64,000 bases of DNA from Lyophyllum atratum. Its lineage: Eukaryota > Basidiomycota > Agaricomycetes > Agaricales > Lyophyllaceae. Location: positions 682,001-746,000 of the forward strand of contig JACGCN010000013.1 in the NCBI GenBank assembly GCA_014905825.1, read 5' to 3'. Shown piece by piece: positions 20,732 to 35,278 of the stretch (its first letter is position 1; the number at the start of each line of letters is the position of its first letter). The notes under the pieces were generated by a model that did not search any database, was not told the origin of the DNA, and saw only the letters and a program-made list of their open reading frames with translations. A program made the position numbers and the translations under genes.

Positions 20732-23700
20732 TCACGAACCTTTGAGAATGAGTCGCAAGAAACATCTCGCCAACTTGGGCTCTTCCAATTCCAAGCGTGC
20801 AAGGTTCTCCGTGCTCAGTCGCCACAGTGTGGCGGAACGCTCTACAACGACCGTGGCGTTCCTCGGGAGCGAAGACAACGCGGAGAGCTCCCCGGCAACT
20901 GTCCCCGGCACCATCGACTCCTCAACACAGTCCAAATGGTCGCCGAATTTGTATGACGCTCTTAGCACACCGGTCTCAACGATGTATAGGCCGTCCGGAG
21001 GATCGTCCTGTTTCCAAAGGACGTAGCCTTCAGGGACAGAGACTCGCTCGAGGTATTTCCCGATGGGTCGGAAGAGGTCATGGTCAAGTTCACCGTAAGA
21101 TGAAAACGCTTTGGAGAGTATGTTCTGAGGTTCGCTGGGATACTCTGGATCTTCCACTTTGTAAATCTCTGGATTGATAAGGTAAGGAGGTATTCCGGAA
21201 GCAAAAAGGGAGCAGACCATTGGCTATCGTTCGACTTCCCACGTCATGCATGTAGGATCTTCTGGGCGACGAGACAATGGAGTTCAACGAGTGCTGTTCA
21301 GCGTCATGGTTCTGGCGACCCGGCAAGGCTGCGGAAAACATTAGATCGTTGGAATACGACTTTTTCTAAGGGTATACGCACCGAACGCAGTCGAGGTGAC
21401 TTCATATTTCTGCGCCATATACCATGCTCGCAGATAGGCGTTCTCAGTCCCTAAAAACACAGCTATCAGACCTCATAGATCTCGAAAAAGATGATATGAA
21501 CGATTCTCACATTCCATCGCATCATTAAACGTCGAGAAGAGCTCCACATGGTCCGATCCCAGCACCTGCACACTTTCCAGTGCCTTCGCCACAGAAGACT
21601 CGGCCGAAAACCCGCAGAAGACAATAGTCACCGACTTCGCCGACAAGAACCGGTGTATCCGCACGAACGCCTCAGCAGACGACATGTCGACTCCTGCTAC
21701 AAGCGTAAAATCCAGAACAAGGAACCGTACGGGGTTACTCTGCCACGATGGGCCTTCGATGATGTTTCGAATAGTGTCCTCTACGTGTGATATGGTGCCG
21801 AAGAAGAGGAAGCCTGAGCCAGTGGTCAAACTAAGTGCCGTGACCGAGATGAGAGGAAAATTCAGACCTTGAAGCATCAGAATGGTGGTCTGCTTGGACA
21901 GCTCGCGAAGGTACGCCCTTTGTAGGCTCGGTCTACGGACAGTTGACATAACAGTTTCGCCCGAACGAAGCGAACGAATGCTTCTCCGCTGTGAATTCTG
22001 CACAACAAAGAAGAAACCTATTCACTCCATCAGCAAGGTCTTGGGTCCGTTACTAAGAAAGACCTACAGCTCGCGATGATGCCGAATATCACTCCAACAA
22101 CGAAGTCCCATACTGTCATGAATATCATGATACTGATGATTGTGATGTACTCTGTCCTAGATGCGCAATTTCATTAGACGATAAACGCTGTTAGAAGGTA
22201 CGACCCTTACCTGCTAGTCCGATGCCTCGTATCCCACAGAGCTTCCTTAACAAGGTCGATACCTAGAACGAAGATCAAGGCACCAACGACCATGACCGCT
22301 AGAGAGAGGACATCAACATGACACCCCACTATCGGAGATCTCAGAGCTTACGAATATAAGCAATAGGAGCCGTCCCAATAACAAGTAACACAGCGGTCAT
22401 TATGGCGAGCAGGAATCCGGCGATCCTGTTTCCACCTCCAACACGATAAAATCTAGAAACCACGTCATCAGAGTGCAATCAGGGTTCACATGGTGCCGAG
22501 GACGTACAGAAGAGTGTTCACATAGACGAGGTAGTTTGGTCTGCGATTCGAAAAGATTAGAAGTATCGCTATGGCTGAACAAGTCAAAATGACGAACACA
22601 GTTCCGAATAGCCCTGCAATGAAGTTGGAGTATCCGTGTGCGACGAGTTCTTTGTCCGTGTCCACGTCTTCATCCAAGGATACAGCTATATGAAATAAGA
22701 AAGCTGCCTCATGCTAGGGTAGAAAACAGGCGTACAGAGAGCAGGGACATTGAGAGGAGGATGCAATATGTTGAAGAACAACCTAAGCCAAATCAGACCA
22801 TGTTCGGTATACGAGCGAATATCGACCCACAAAGCGAACTGCGTGGGCAGCGTCGCCCAAAGAGCCCCATACCTCACCGCCCCTAAATCTATTCGCGTAT
22901 AGACATCGTCAGCGAAGAACCTGGGGTACTCAAAGCAGCATCCGTACCAAAGTAGGAGTAGAACTTGTACCACGCCTCAGACTCCTTAGGTCCCATGTCA
23001 AACAACCATCCCGACCTCCTCAACTCCGACAAATCCAAACCAGCGGCTGCAACGACAATGTAGAATACCACTGGGATGACGAGAAAATCTGCCCTCCAAC
23101 ATCAGCAACACCGTAAAGGATGGAACACATGCAAAGTAACAGAAACAGCCAGGTCAAAGGGGAAAAGGTGCCTTCGACACGCCGGGGGACCATACCACAA
23201 CCCAGGAATCCGCGAAAAAAAGGCATGAGAGAGAAAGACTCACACATCGGGAAGATCAGCTGATGCTGGAACTTATGCGTGATCACCCTCAAGAGGACGG
23301 CCAAAAGGAAAGGTATGACCCAGAGGATCAAGTTATGCGTATCCAGAAACATCATCTCGATGGTCTTCCAGTCCGCTCCAACATCGTCGTCGCCTACCCG
23401 CATGCTTACCGCTAATCTGAAAGTCATCACAAGTCACAAGTCAGCACCCGCAGTAGAGAGTTTCGGATGGAATGGGGAAAAGAAGGCCGTACCCGGTCAG
23501 GATGAGGAACGCGCCCACTCCACCTATACATCTGAGGGCAAGGGGTAGGTCATGTGAGCCGGCTCCGGTGGTATTCGACAAAAGGATACGAACGTACCCG
23601 ACAAGAATGTGTCTTGGGAAGAAGCCGATCAAAACACCAAGCTTGAGCGCGCCTAGCAGGAAGAAAGATAGGCCTGGGATGTGTTCGAGTCAGCACTGGA

Positions 23701-25746
23701 CCCAGCTGCGGCCGGACGCAATGACTTAGGCACGACACCCACCTGTCAGGATAGAACTAAGCGCGAAGGCGGCGAGCGTGGTAGCAATGACCTCCTTTGG
23801 ATGCTCTTCGCCTATTTGGGACGCGATGTCGTTGGCTAGAATATGGAAGAAGGGCTGGGGTGATTAAGAGGAGCGGAGGTTCGGAGTTAGTTGGGTTGTG
23901 TATGTTACAAGTATAACAACGAAGATAAATGATCGGCGAGTGTTGTAGTAGGGGTGGCGTGGAGATGGTGCGAGAAGGGGGGTCGATCACGAGGCATGGA
24001 GACTTACCACGACTTCGATCATCATACTTCCATTCGCACCTGCGAACCCGCTACCACCACAGGTGTACACCAATTGCGCGAGTGTCGTGCTAGTGGTGGT
24101 TGCCAAGAGAGAGGTATCGTCGTGAGACAGGAAAGGATAGACAGCGATGATTGGATAGAGCGTGATCAGAATTAAGACATGCGACGAGCTTCAAAAGACG
24201 AGATACTTACGACAGAAAAAACATGGAGACGCCCATCGGCCCAAGGTCTGAGAAGACACCCGTACCAGGGAAGATGATCATCCCATCTGTATGGCCCAAG
24301 CCAAAAGAAGCTATGTCAGTGTTCTATTTTTGGAACGTGTAAAGCCGAAACTTGGAATGTTTGACAGAGGATAAGATTGTAGGAGGATTGAATCGCGGGG
24401 AATACAAGAATAAGAACAAGAAGCAAACGAACGTACAGGAAACGCCGTCCAAGATGTTCAACAGACATCCAAGAAGGACCGCGGGGATACTCTGGAGAGC
24501 CACTTCTAGAACATGCGGTACGGCATTCAGAACTGTTGTCATGCTACCTCGTAGACGGGCAGGGAACGGCTTGGAATTCGGTCGTGTATGCGAATGACCG
24601 TTCGGCGGTAAGGGAGGAGAGGAAGGTGGTGAAGACGCCCTGCGAATTAGGGGTGTTGTCTCACTAATGGGCGGGAGAGACATCGCGGGTGGAGAAGCGT
24701 GCAATGTCGCAGGTGGCGACATCGGGCTTGTGTCTGCAGAAGGGGTCGCTTTTTGAGGCCCTTTTTTGGTGTCCATGAAGTGCACGCGCGGGGCGGTAGG
24801 CGGCACGCGCGGCGACGCGGTGGGTGTGCGGGATCCTTCTGAACCTGAACTGTACCCGGTCTCATACTCTTGGCGAAGGAGGCTCAAACCAGAGGGCTGA
24901 ACGGGCATAGGAGGTGTTATGTTGCCCTTCTGATGCAGCGATAAAGTAGGTATAGGAGCGTCGGAGGCAGACGGCGTGGACGAGGTACCTTCATTGGTGA
25001 TGACTGGTGGCGACCTTGACTGAGTGAGGCTTTCATTGATCGGTGGTAATGATCCTGACGGTGGCGAGAGGGCATCCGTCCCAAGAGGCGTAGTGTCGCT
25101 TGACCCCAGTCCGGATGACGACGAAGATGAAAAGGACATGCTAGAGAGCTCCATGGTATTCATGCGTATGGTATCCTGGGAATGGGGCAGGGGGGCCATC
25201 CGGTGCTGCGCAGGCACAGGAGAATCACTAGAGGATTGAAAGACGTTGGGTGGGTTATAGGACCTGGGCTGTAGAAGCCTGGAGATGGGTCATGGTTAGA
25301 ATCAGAATATAGAACATGTAAGGTACGATAAGTTTAATAGACCCAGGCAAGGGACATGATAGAAGAATCAGGGAAACATAAATAGGGAACTCTCAAGTCA
25401 GATGGAGCGAGGGTGGTGCAAATGATGGGAAGTCCCTCGTAAAAATGACTTACCCAGATCTACGTAAGAGAGGTGAGCCGTCGGGGACGGTCCTATTGGA
25501 CGCATCGGCTGTCCACGGCCTATCGTCCACATTCCCAGTACTCGATCTGCGGGTAAACACCAGAAAATCTCTGCGCAGGGGTGGCCGGGTACCTGCAGCT
25601 GGACTGTCATCTGTAGTGTCCAGGGCGGTGTTACCGTTATCGGTGAGACTCTGCGACTCAGGGGCTACGGCCGAGGAGAGCTGCAGCATGGCGGCGAGGC
25701 TTGGAAAGACGGAAGATGTGCTCAGAGTTGACTGCGCTGGCACCAT
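20732..25746 (-). CDS. SulP-family transporter with STAS and cyclic-nucleotide-binding domains (YGR125W/Vsb1-like)
   Basis: Large multi-exon gene, ATG at 25746 (GTG-started extensions ignored), stop at 20732. The first ~370 residues (exons 25746-25454 and 25278-24437) are Ser/Pro-rich and disordered. The membrane part follows: '[11 protein letters not shown]', '[18 protein letters not shown]', '[11 protein letters not shown]', '[15 protein letters not shown]', 'MMIEVV...[10 protein letters not shown]', and '[12 protein letters not shown]' joined across an intron to '[13 protein letters not shown]'. These match the fungal SulP branch typified by yeast YGR125W, linked to vacuolar basic amino-acid storage. 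A STAS domain (22003-21473; [20 protein letters not shown]) and a C-terminal cyclic-nucleotide-binding-type domain (21220-20732; [38 protein letters not shown]) complete it. Internal small exons were not all fixed; estimated length is about 1,050 aa. It is likely a vacuolar or other internal membrane protein, and the substrate is unproven. Confidence 0.85.
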
Positions 25747-25891
25747 TGCTGTGACCGTGGTTATCCTGTATCCTGAGAGCACATCAGACTGGACGGGGCC
25801 AGTATACTTGTAGAACGCAACATCTACGCGCCTGATGACATAAAATTATTACCGTGGCGTATCACGTGCCAGTGTTTCTCAGATCCTCGCC
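25747..25891. promoter_or_regulatory. Compact bidirectional promoter
   Basis: Only 145 bp separate the start codon of the leftward SulP transporter (25746) from that of the rightward CFIm25 gene (25892). The stretch must hold both core promoters and 5' leaders. No TATA box is evident. Confidence 0.6.
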
Positions 25892-27464
<1,573 letters not shown>

Positions 27465-30400
27465 TCAGAAGACGTCAGCCAAAGCCAAAACCAAATCCCG
27501 GCGCTGCACCTCCCGAAAGACCTGCTGAAACCTCAAAGACCACCACCCGCGCTCCTCCCTCTCCTGCATCGTCGCATCATAAGCCTCCACCGCCCCCTCC
27601 CCACCACGAGCCATACTCTGCCGCACGTCCGCCATCTGCACCGAGGGGCTCTTGGGCAAAGGCAGCCCCGAGGCAAGCAGCGACAACACCGTCTGCTGCT
27701 CATCAAACGCCGTGTCGAGTTGGGGGTCGTGGCTCCTAGATGGGGTCGAGAGTGAGCAGATAGTGAACTTCTGGCAGCGCCTGAAGGCCGAGATCCAGGA
27801 GTCTCTTGCTGTTTCGCGATCGGAGGCAGGGGGTCCATCATCCGTATGGGCTGAGGCATCGTCACTTGGGACCGCAAGACGCAGCAGAAATATGGAGCCG
27901 TCGTCCATGGTCGTTGCTTGATTCAACTTGTGAGAGTCCACCGCGAGAGCTTCGATCGTGATGGTATTTGGATCTAGAACGCAAGGAAGGGTAAGTACGG
28001 ACAATAGACGGGAAGCCATCAAGTAGACCATAAGCGTCCTTTTCTTGAACCTGTACGTCAAGAGGCCTCATAGTCCCAATATGCTTCAATAGTGTCCATT
28101 CTTCAACTTCGCTCGATGTCGAGACTGGCGCCGCAAGAACCACGAGATCCGTAAACACGAAAACTTGAATAGGCGTCCCATGAGAAGGCGTGCTGCTGCT
28201 AGTCCTCGGAGCCGGGCTTGGAGATGCTGGCATCTTGATATTCGGTAGTCGAGCTTGGTTGAGACGTCCTTTGGGCATTGGGATCCGAAACGACGAAAAG
28301 AAAGGCGAGTCCGGTGTAGCAGGCGTGTGTGAAGAGACCCCAGAAGAACTCGTCCGAAAAGAGCTAAAAGACGCGCCAGAGCTCGCAGATCCTGACCTTG
28401 CACGTCCGGTGTCCCATGGATTGAGGGCAGTCCCGAGCTTGCTCGTCCTATTAGCAGTGTTAGCGCTTCGTAGACTTCCTGGGGGGAAGTAGCGGGAGAT
28501 CCTCGACGAGCCAGGAGCTGCTGAGGGTTCGTTGGCTTCTACGTCGATCAGGTTGAGTGTTCCTTGGTACAAAAGCCTTCTATCCCTAGTCGCGAGCTGA
28601 GCGGATGGTGGAAGCCCCGATATGCGAGCAGCGAATCCCTGTATCAAATCATACTCGTCTTCACGAGCTTTAACCTCTGTCATGACGCGAATAAACATTT
28701 CAGTCGAGTGCACCAGGGAGAAAGTAGACAGATAATCCTGATGACTCCTGGGCGTTAGCTCTAGAAGCCTCTAAGCTCATGCATGAGGTCGATGTCCCAA
28801 AGATATCAGAACGACTCACTGAGAAGAACTCAAGTAATTTATACAGCAGGTTAACGGGTTCCACCAGGAAGCTCTGGAAATTCCACCCATCGCATTCAGG
28901 CGCCGCCTCCTGGATGTGGAGAAATTCGCCAAAGTCACTGTGCTCGTCCTGCATCAACTGGTCAATTAGCGTGACTGCGTCTCCTAATTTCACGAGGTAG
29001 GGTTGATACACCTCTAGTCGAGGAACGAAGGGGCGTATCGACTCCGCAATCCTTTCGACGACGGGGTATTGCGCAGCACGGGTTGACTGGAGCGAAGACA
29101 AGATTTGGCTATGTAGAACCACGATGTCCTCCAGCCAATCAAAAAGACGCGCAATCTCGGTGGGGACGCCCGAGATCCAACTCTTGCTATCCTGGACACG
29201 CAGAGGAAGGACCAAAAGCTCTACAAAGACTTGCAGACGCTTCACAAAGGCTTCCTCAGTCTGGTAAATCTCAAGGATGAGGTCCTGCCGTCGCATCTCC
29301 GTGTCATCAACTTGATTCTCTGCAGCGTTGACGGGTGGTGGAGGGGGGCTGGGTAGGTGAAACCGGGCACGACGGTCATCACGTCGTGGCGAAGATCCCT
29401 GATTCTGCGAATGATCATCCGCCGACGGAACAGCGTAAGACGGACTGGGGCCTCTCGAATTTCCACCCAGTCGCGAAGGTTTCTCTTCTCTTGGCTAATT
29501 GAGAAAATGATGTATTTAGGAACTGGAACGTTTGTAGATTGAGCTCAGAGCTTACTTGATAACTTCTTCGGTCTCCCTTTGCTTGGCTTCCGCCGAGTTT
29601 CTTGAACAACGTCTCAGCAGCAGGGCTCAGCTCAGAATCGCTGTCTTCGTCCCAATAAACGCTCCCCACAGAGGACAAGTCACTGTCGGCGTGTGGCAAC
29701 GATCGCCGATCCAGATACGCTCCCACCGAATCAGAGGGCGGGATCCCATACGCTTTACGTTCTCGCGCAGCGGCGGCATACGGAGATGAGTGCAAACCCC
29801 CACCCTCACGACGCTGCTGGCTTGATTCACGCTGAGGCTTGGACATGTTCGTTGCCGAGGTCCTCCTGTCTGGCATCCTCTTATCTGGGGTGTCGCCGCT
29901 GTCGTTGAAAGGCGGGTTGTTCGGACTTGGAGAACGGTGGTACACGGAATGCCGCCGTAACGCCGCTGGGATGGTCATCGTGTCGATCTGCGGTATGACA
30001 GGTGATCTGGAGGAGGGTTTGCGCGTTTTGTCGGCTCGGGGAGATGGAATTTGAGAGGGACTGAGATGGTGTTGGGACTGAAGGGTTGTGCGAGGATAGG
30101 AAGAGTGGCCTCTGGTGGACTGTTCATTGTCATTGGGCGATAGGAGGAATGTCGGTGTAGGCGGGATGCTCGAGCTCCTTGGGCGATCTTTTCGGGTCAA
30201 CGCGGGGATTTGGGACACTCGGCTCTGCATCTCATGCTCGTATCCCTCCCGGTGCTGCTGCTGATGGGTCCCACTTGTACGTTGCTCCAGTTCGCCAACA
30301 AATTCTCCAGATCCACTGACGGCCAAGCCATCCTCGCCGCAGTAATCACTCCCACTCTCCCGCCCACCGGGTGTTTGTTGTCTCCCAAGGTCTAGGCGAG

Positions 30401-31981
30401 AAACGATCCCCAAAAGCGCTGCCTGACGACGTTGCTGCTCTTGCGATGCTTCGAGCACATTGACAGAGTTTTGGTCCGCCTTGTAGTTCTTGCTTGGGGG
30501 ACGACTGGGTGAGCGGGGTGGGCGAGCCGGGGTCTCGGGTTCCTCCATACGACACGTCGATCGAACAGAGTTGACTTCCTGTGATAAGCTAGCACCTTCG
30601 TTCTGGTGTTGTAAGAATACAACACTGGATCGATTCCTCCTCGTGCCCGAGCCAAGGTCGATGCCAAGGCCAATGCCTTGAGTCTCCCCATGCGAATTCC
30701 GGCGGTTATTCCGAGATTCCACCCCACCCCTGCCCCCAGCCCTGTCCCACCGCTCGACTTCGTCTTCAGAACTCGAGGAGGATACTTCTGCATTAGCAAT
30801 AACAAGCTGGCGCCGGTCTCGGCCTTCATCTTCATACCGATTTTCCAGGTCAGATTCATCGGTTGACCATTGTGCTTGCGACCCGATGTGTTTCGTCTGA
30901 AGGCGAGGAATACTGGAGGGCTTGGTGATTGAAGAGGCCGTGTGAGCAGTACGTGGCGTAGGTGCAGGATTTTTTTCATCTTCAAATGAGACCGCGGGCG
31001 CTGATCCTGGGTCTGTGCGTGACCTCGCACGCAGATTTGCTGCAAATGGCTTGGGGCCTTGCTAAGACTCTACGGTTAGAATTATAAATCATGTGTAACA
31101 AAAGCTTGCAGTACACATACATCCATGCTTGACTTCCGAGTCGTCCCACTCGCGGCGGGATCAGTGGATGTCGGGAAATTATGAGTAGAAGTCTTCTTAA
31201 GGATGCTGCGTACGGACTTCGACGATACAGTGCTAGTTGAAGGACTGTGATACGAGGTTTTGGATAATAATTTCGGAGTGGGTGGTCTCAGTGAACTCTT
31301 GAGGGATTGCTTCGTCGGGATATTCTTTCTTGGCGTCAAAACGTTGGCACTCGTTACAAAGGCGGATTCATTGGTGTGTAGGGGTTCAGGTTCAGGGGTG
31401 ATGACGCCAGACGTCGGATACTCCTCTAAGTAAGATGTGACGGAGGAATTATGGTTCGAGAGACCTGAGGGTGAAGGAGACCTGGAAGAGCGGGCTCCGC
31501 CTGATAATCCAGGCACCCCAAGATATGATATATTGCCTGGATTTGCGGTTGCTCCTCCACGAGAAGGCGACCGTGTCATACGGTGTATGGTATCTCTGAG
31601 GGACGGAAGAAGGTTCGCCTCTAGTTGAGGCAGATCATTGATAAGACTTTGGCGTCGTCCGCGTCGGCTCGCTTTAGTCGGTGCAGTGTGTCGCGCTTCA
31701 CCGGGTGACTTGGGTTTGGACTCAAATGACGAATCAGACGTGGATTCAGCATCTGAAGGGTATGTTACAGGCATGAATTCGCTTGAATACTGGTCGTTTG
31801 GACGCCTAGACTGTTTGGACTCGTCGTCCTCGTAAGGTTCGGTCTCTTGGCCATATGTGATCCCTGCTGCTGCCGCGTAGTGAGACGGCGGTAGGAATGG
31901 GCGAGGAGATAAAGAGACTTTATAAGTCGAAGGAGGTAATGGTGAGCGAGATTTACTGCGCCCGGTATGGAGCAGAGGCAT
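27465..31981 (-). CDS. Rho guanine-nucleotide exchange factor (DH-PH protein)
   Basis: Five exons: 31981-31121, 31061-29556, 29494-28820, 28758-28029 and 27973-27465, summing to 1,427 codons (1,426 aa). The start has a textbook Kozak context (GCCGCCACCATG). Residues 1 to about 850 are Ser/Pro/Arg-rich and disordered. The DH domain follows in exons 3-4: 'RRQDLILEIYQTEEAFVKRL', 'FLHIQEAAPECDGWNFQSFL', then VEPVN-LLYKLLEFFS joined across the intron to LTPRSHQDYLSTFSLVH. A split PH-like region comes next (RDRRLLYQGTLNLI ... IQVFVFTDLVVLAAP ... IEALAVDSHKLN). It would activate Rho/Rac/Cdc42-type GTPases in polarity and cell-wall signalling; the exact partner is not predictable. The long insert inside the PH region is Ser/Pro-rich. 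Confidence 0.88.
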
Positions 31982-32599
31982 GGTGGCGGCCAGTGTTTCT
32001 GCCAACTTGAAAGCTCAAGTCAGATTCAGAAAGGTGAGTTATCGCTGACGTAATTATTCGAATTTTAATTAATGTAATTCACCGATAATCAGCTTAGGGA
32101 GCTGCACACCGCCAGACACCGCCAGGCAGTAATAGTGCGTGCCAAGATTATGATTTACTAGTACTCACCGCTAGGTAAGACGAAAAGAAAGTCCCCACTC
32201 AAAATCTCTAGATAACTCAAGATAAGATTTATTCGAAATGTGCCTTATCGCCGGTCCGGCGTTCTGCGACTGTCCGATAGTCCCGAATTCGAGGCTTGCC
32301 AAAGCTCTTCATCCTTCACTGCGTTCCAAGATGTTCTCCAGGTCTGTCTATTTCATTCCCAAGTTTCGATCTTTAAGCTTAAGTCTAGGCTCTGGTTAAC
32401 ATGAATATTCTTTGAGTGAAGGTAAACACTGTGCAGTGGCATCGTTTCTTATCATCCTCGTCGCCGAAATGGTCGTCGCGTGATCAAAACTCAGGCTCTT
32501 GGAAATAATCGACCTCATGATCATCAGGGGCTACTTATAAGTATTTGAGTCCAGAGAACACTTCAGGCGACTCCGCAACTCCCATCAACGCACCGTAGA
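31982..32599. promoter_or_regulatory. Divergent promoter region, RhoGEF / PhyH-like gene
   Basis: Some 618 bp between divergent start codons. A TATA-like TATAAGTA lies at 32537-32544, 56 bp before the PhyH-like ATG. Confidence 0.5.
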
Positions 32600-33687
32600 A
32601 TGGTCTCCGAGCTCAAAGCGCAATACGACGAGCACGGCTTCGTGGTAGTCCCAGCCCTCATCACCGACCAGCAACAGCAGGAGCTAAAAGAGGCCTGCGA
32701 CCGTGCCATAGCTCAAACCCGCGACGGCACATGGCCACATCGCAGAACAGTAGGGAAGCAGTTTCCACCCTTTGGTGACGACAACCCCGACTCCTGGGGC
32801 GTCCAACACCTGATGCATCCGGGTCTGGGTGAACCGGCGTTCGCGAGATGGTACACTTCGCAGCCGCTTTCTGAAGTAGCGAAAGAGCTATTGGAGTGTG
32901 GAGAGGATGACCTAGAGATGGGTGGGTAGTATTCGATTTTGACTTCGCGACATCGCAACATCAACTCACTGATGACCTTCCAGAGTTGTTCAATCTCCTT
33001 ATCAACCCGCTGGGCCATAACTTTGCGTTACGTTGGCATCGGGACGATGTTAGCGAGAAGGCAAATGAAGATGAGGAGCGCGAGGCCCTTCAGAAATGGC
33101 ATTTTGGCGTACGTCTAATATTCTAGCCATAAACTCGCTGTTAATAGGAATCGTGTTCGTAGGTTCAATGGAACACGTACGTGCATGTCCCTAGTTTCCA
33201 TTTTTGGTTTACCTATATCTGTGGCTAGCGCATTATACCGCGACTCCTGCCTCTACATCGTACCAAGGTCCCACCTTACCCCGAGGACAGCAGAACAACG
33301 CAAACACAGCGAAACCATGGAGCCGCCCACCGACCCTCTCGAAATGCCTGGATCGGTTCAGCTAACACTACAGCGTAAGCATTGTTCATATCACAAGCAG
33401 TACGCATCCTCATGGCCAATCCAGCCGGAGAGACCGTCTTTTACAATTCGAACATCCTCCACTGCGCAACATATAGTGCGGCTGAACGCCGGGCGACCTT
33501 ACATGGTACCATCGGCAATGTCAAAGGGGGGTCCATGCGGGCGAGGAACGTGCTTCAGCATGGGCTGAATTGGATGAAAGAAGACACGTTTCGTGAAGGG
33601 CTGAATGAGAAGGGAAAGGCAATGCTCGACCGCCTTATCGCTGTGCAGAAGCAGGCGGCCGATGTTGGGTATTCCCTCTCAGGATAG
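32600..33687 (+). CDS. Phytanoyl-CoA dioxygenase (PhyH)-like Fe(II)/2-oxoglutarate enzyme
   Basis: Five exons: 32600-32931, 32994-33108, 33163-33176, 33229-33374 and 33425-33687 (870 nt, 289 aa). It opens with the family's usual 'YDEHGFVVVPALIT' strand. The iron-binding HxD is in 'LRWHRDD', the distal His in 'NSNILHCATY', and the 2-oxoglutarate-binding Arg probably in 'AERRATLHG'. 'RDSCLYIVPRSHLTPRT' is the typical PhyH loop. Exon 3 is only 14 nt (VQWNT). Fungal PhyH-like enzymes hydroxylate diverse small molecules, and the substrate here is unknown. No peroxisomal PTS1 is evident (C-terminus YSLSG). Confidence 0.88.
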
Positions 33688-34297
33688 GTCAATCCCGTGG
33701 ACTGAAGTAATGGACATCCTTGAGTACCAGTCAGACGGAGGGAACCAATAGGAATAAGGACTTTCTGAGAATCGAAGCCAAAAGTCAAAGGAAGCTCCGT
33801 CCAAGAGGGTGTAGGCAAGCCTTTTAGGGGTCGATACTCTATATGTGGAAGTTGAAAGTGCATCCGGCAGGCCAGTGATAAACGGAATGGCTACGATTGA
33901 GTATGCACTGGAATGCTAAGCAAACGAAGCGAACTTCGAGATCCGCAGCCTGGATCTCCTGCGGCTAGCGTCATGGTACATATGGCCTTCCATACAAGTA
34001 AGCCAAATCACCATACTGTCGAGCTAGACGCCGCGTCGTTCGGGGCCAAGCTTTAGTTAGCAAATAGGAGATAGAGAATGCGGCGCAAATTAACACATCA
34101 TCTAAAGTATGGTATCATATCTGCGAAACCGTGTCAAAACCAATACGTTTACAGAGCTGAAGACTTACAAGTATCAAACAATTCAAGAATGTGCAAGCAT
34201 CAGCTTCACGTTAAAGATCGTCAATTGTCATGGCCAGGAAACGTCCACTCCATCCCCCACCGTCGTTCTCTTGGGCCCTGCAACAGGGAACCTCGCA
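33688..34297. other. Intergenic, convergent 3' ends
   Basis: Between the PhyH-like gene (+) and the Rab18-like gene (-). Only antisense shadows of the Rab coding sequence reach into it. Confidence 0.6.
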
Positions 34298-35278
34298 CTA
34301 ACACGAGCAGCCCCCATCCTGCGCATTTCCCTGGCGGTCCGAAAGCCCCACAACCTGCACCCCACCAGGTACCCCGCCCCGCCCGCTGCTAGTGTTTTGC
34401 CCGCTTCCGGTCCCCTTGGTACCCTCCCACAGTTCGGGCGTATCGAGGATCTGCTCGACGACCTCTTGGAACGCTTCGTTCACATTCACAGAGGTCTTGG
34501 CCGACGCTTCGATGAACAAGGAAGACATGCGTTTGGCGAACGCCTCCCCTTCGGCTGTAGATACTTGGCGCGAAAATTCCTGGGGACATCGGAGGGAAGA
34601 TGAGACGCGTTGGTAGGGCACCTTAGGAGGGACGAGAGGTGACTTACCTTGTCGACTTTGTTCCCGACAAGGATCTTGACCACCGAGCTAGAGACGTATG
34701 TTTCTAGCTCACTGTACCACCGTGGTAGAGCGTCGAAGGATTCACGATTGGAGACGTCGTAGACTGTCACATAAGAAGATTAGATGGTTAGGTCAAGGAG
34801 TAGAACGAGTGTCCATACCTAATATAATGCCCTGTGCGCCTCTGTAATATGATGATGTAATGGTTCGGAAGCGCTCCTGGCCTGCTGTATCCTGTCACCG
34901 ACGAGGTGAGAGGTTAGCTTTGCCTATATGGTATGTATAAGAAAGAATGGTACCCATATGCTGAGTTTGACCTTCTTTCCCTTGACTTCCATCTTGTGCA
35001 CCTGTGCGATTTCAAATAAGTCTCTCGTTCTATTGGGTCATACCCATCCCCGTGTCCTCACAAAGAGAACGCAGGAATAGACGAGCATGAGGGCCAATAT
35101 TCCAACTCACCCGAAAGTCGACCCCGATGGTGGCACTGCTCTCGTCCTCTGGTAGCCATTGTTCGTCGGAGAACCGGAGGAGCAGGCTGCTCTTGCCAAC
35201 AGACGAGTTGCCGATGAGCAGCAGCTTGCAGTTGATGGGTGCTGCCGATGCCTGCCTAGTGTGTGAAGTCGGGGCCAT
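34298..35278 (-). CDS. Rab-family small GTPase, Rab18-like
   Basis: Five exons: 35278-35111, 35001-34954, 34891-34819, 34763-34648 and 34579-34298 (687 nt, 228 aa). All G motifs are present: P loop [14 protein letters not shown], switch I ATIGVDFR, switch [28 protein letters not shown] and [10 protein letters not shown]. The C-terminus ends CSC, a geranylgeranylation signal. The [20 protein letters not shown] segment and '[15 protein letters not shown]' resemble Rab18-type proteins, which act at ER/lipid droplets and in ER-Golgi traffic; subfamily assignment is by eye. A Gly-rich linker (SGRGGVPGG) precedes the tail. Confidence 0.92.

Noticed and set aside
27533..27877. 114-codon minus-strand Arg-rich ORF
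   Set aside because: Shadow frame within the last RhoGEF exon.
30392..31045. 217-codon minus-strand ORF
   Set aside because: Alternative frame of RhoGEF exon 2; the true frame joins across both flanking introns and sums to whole codons.
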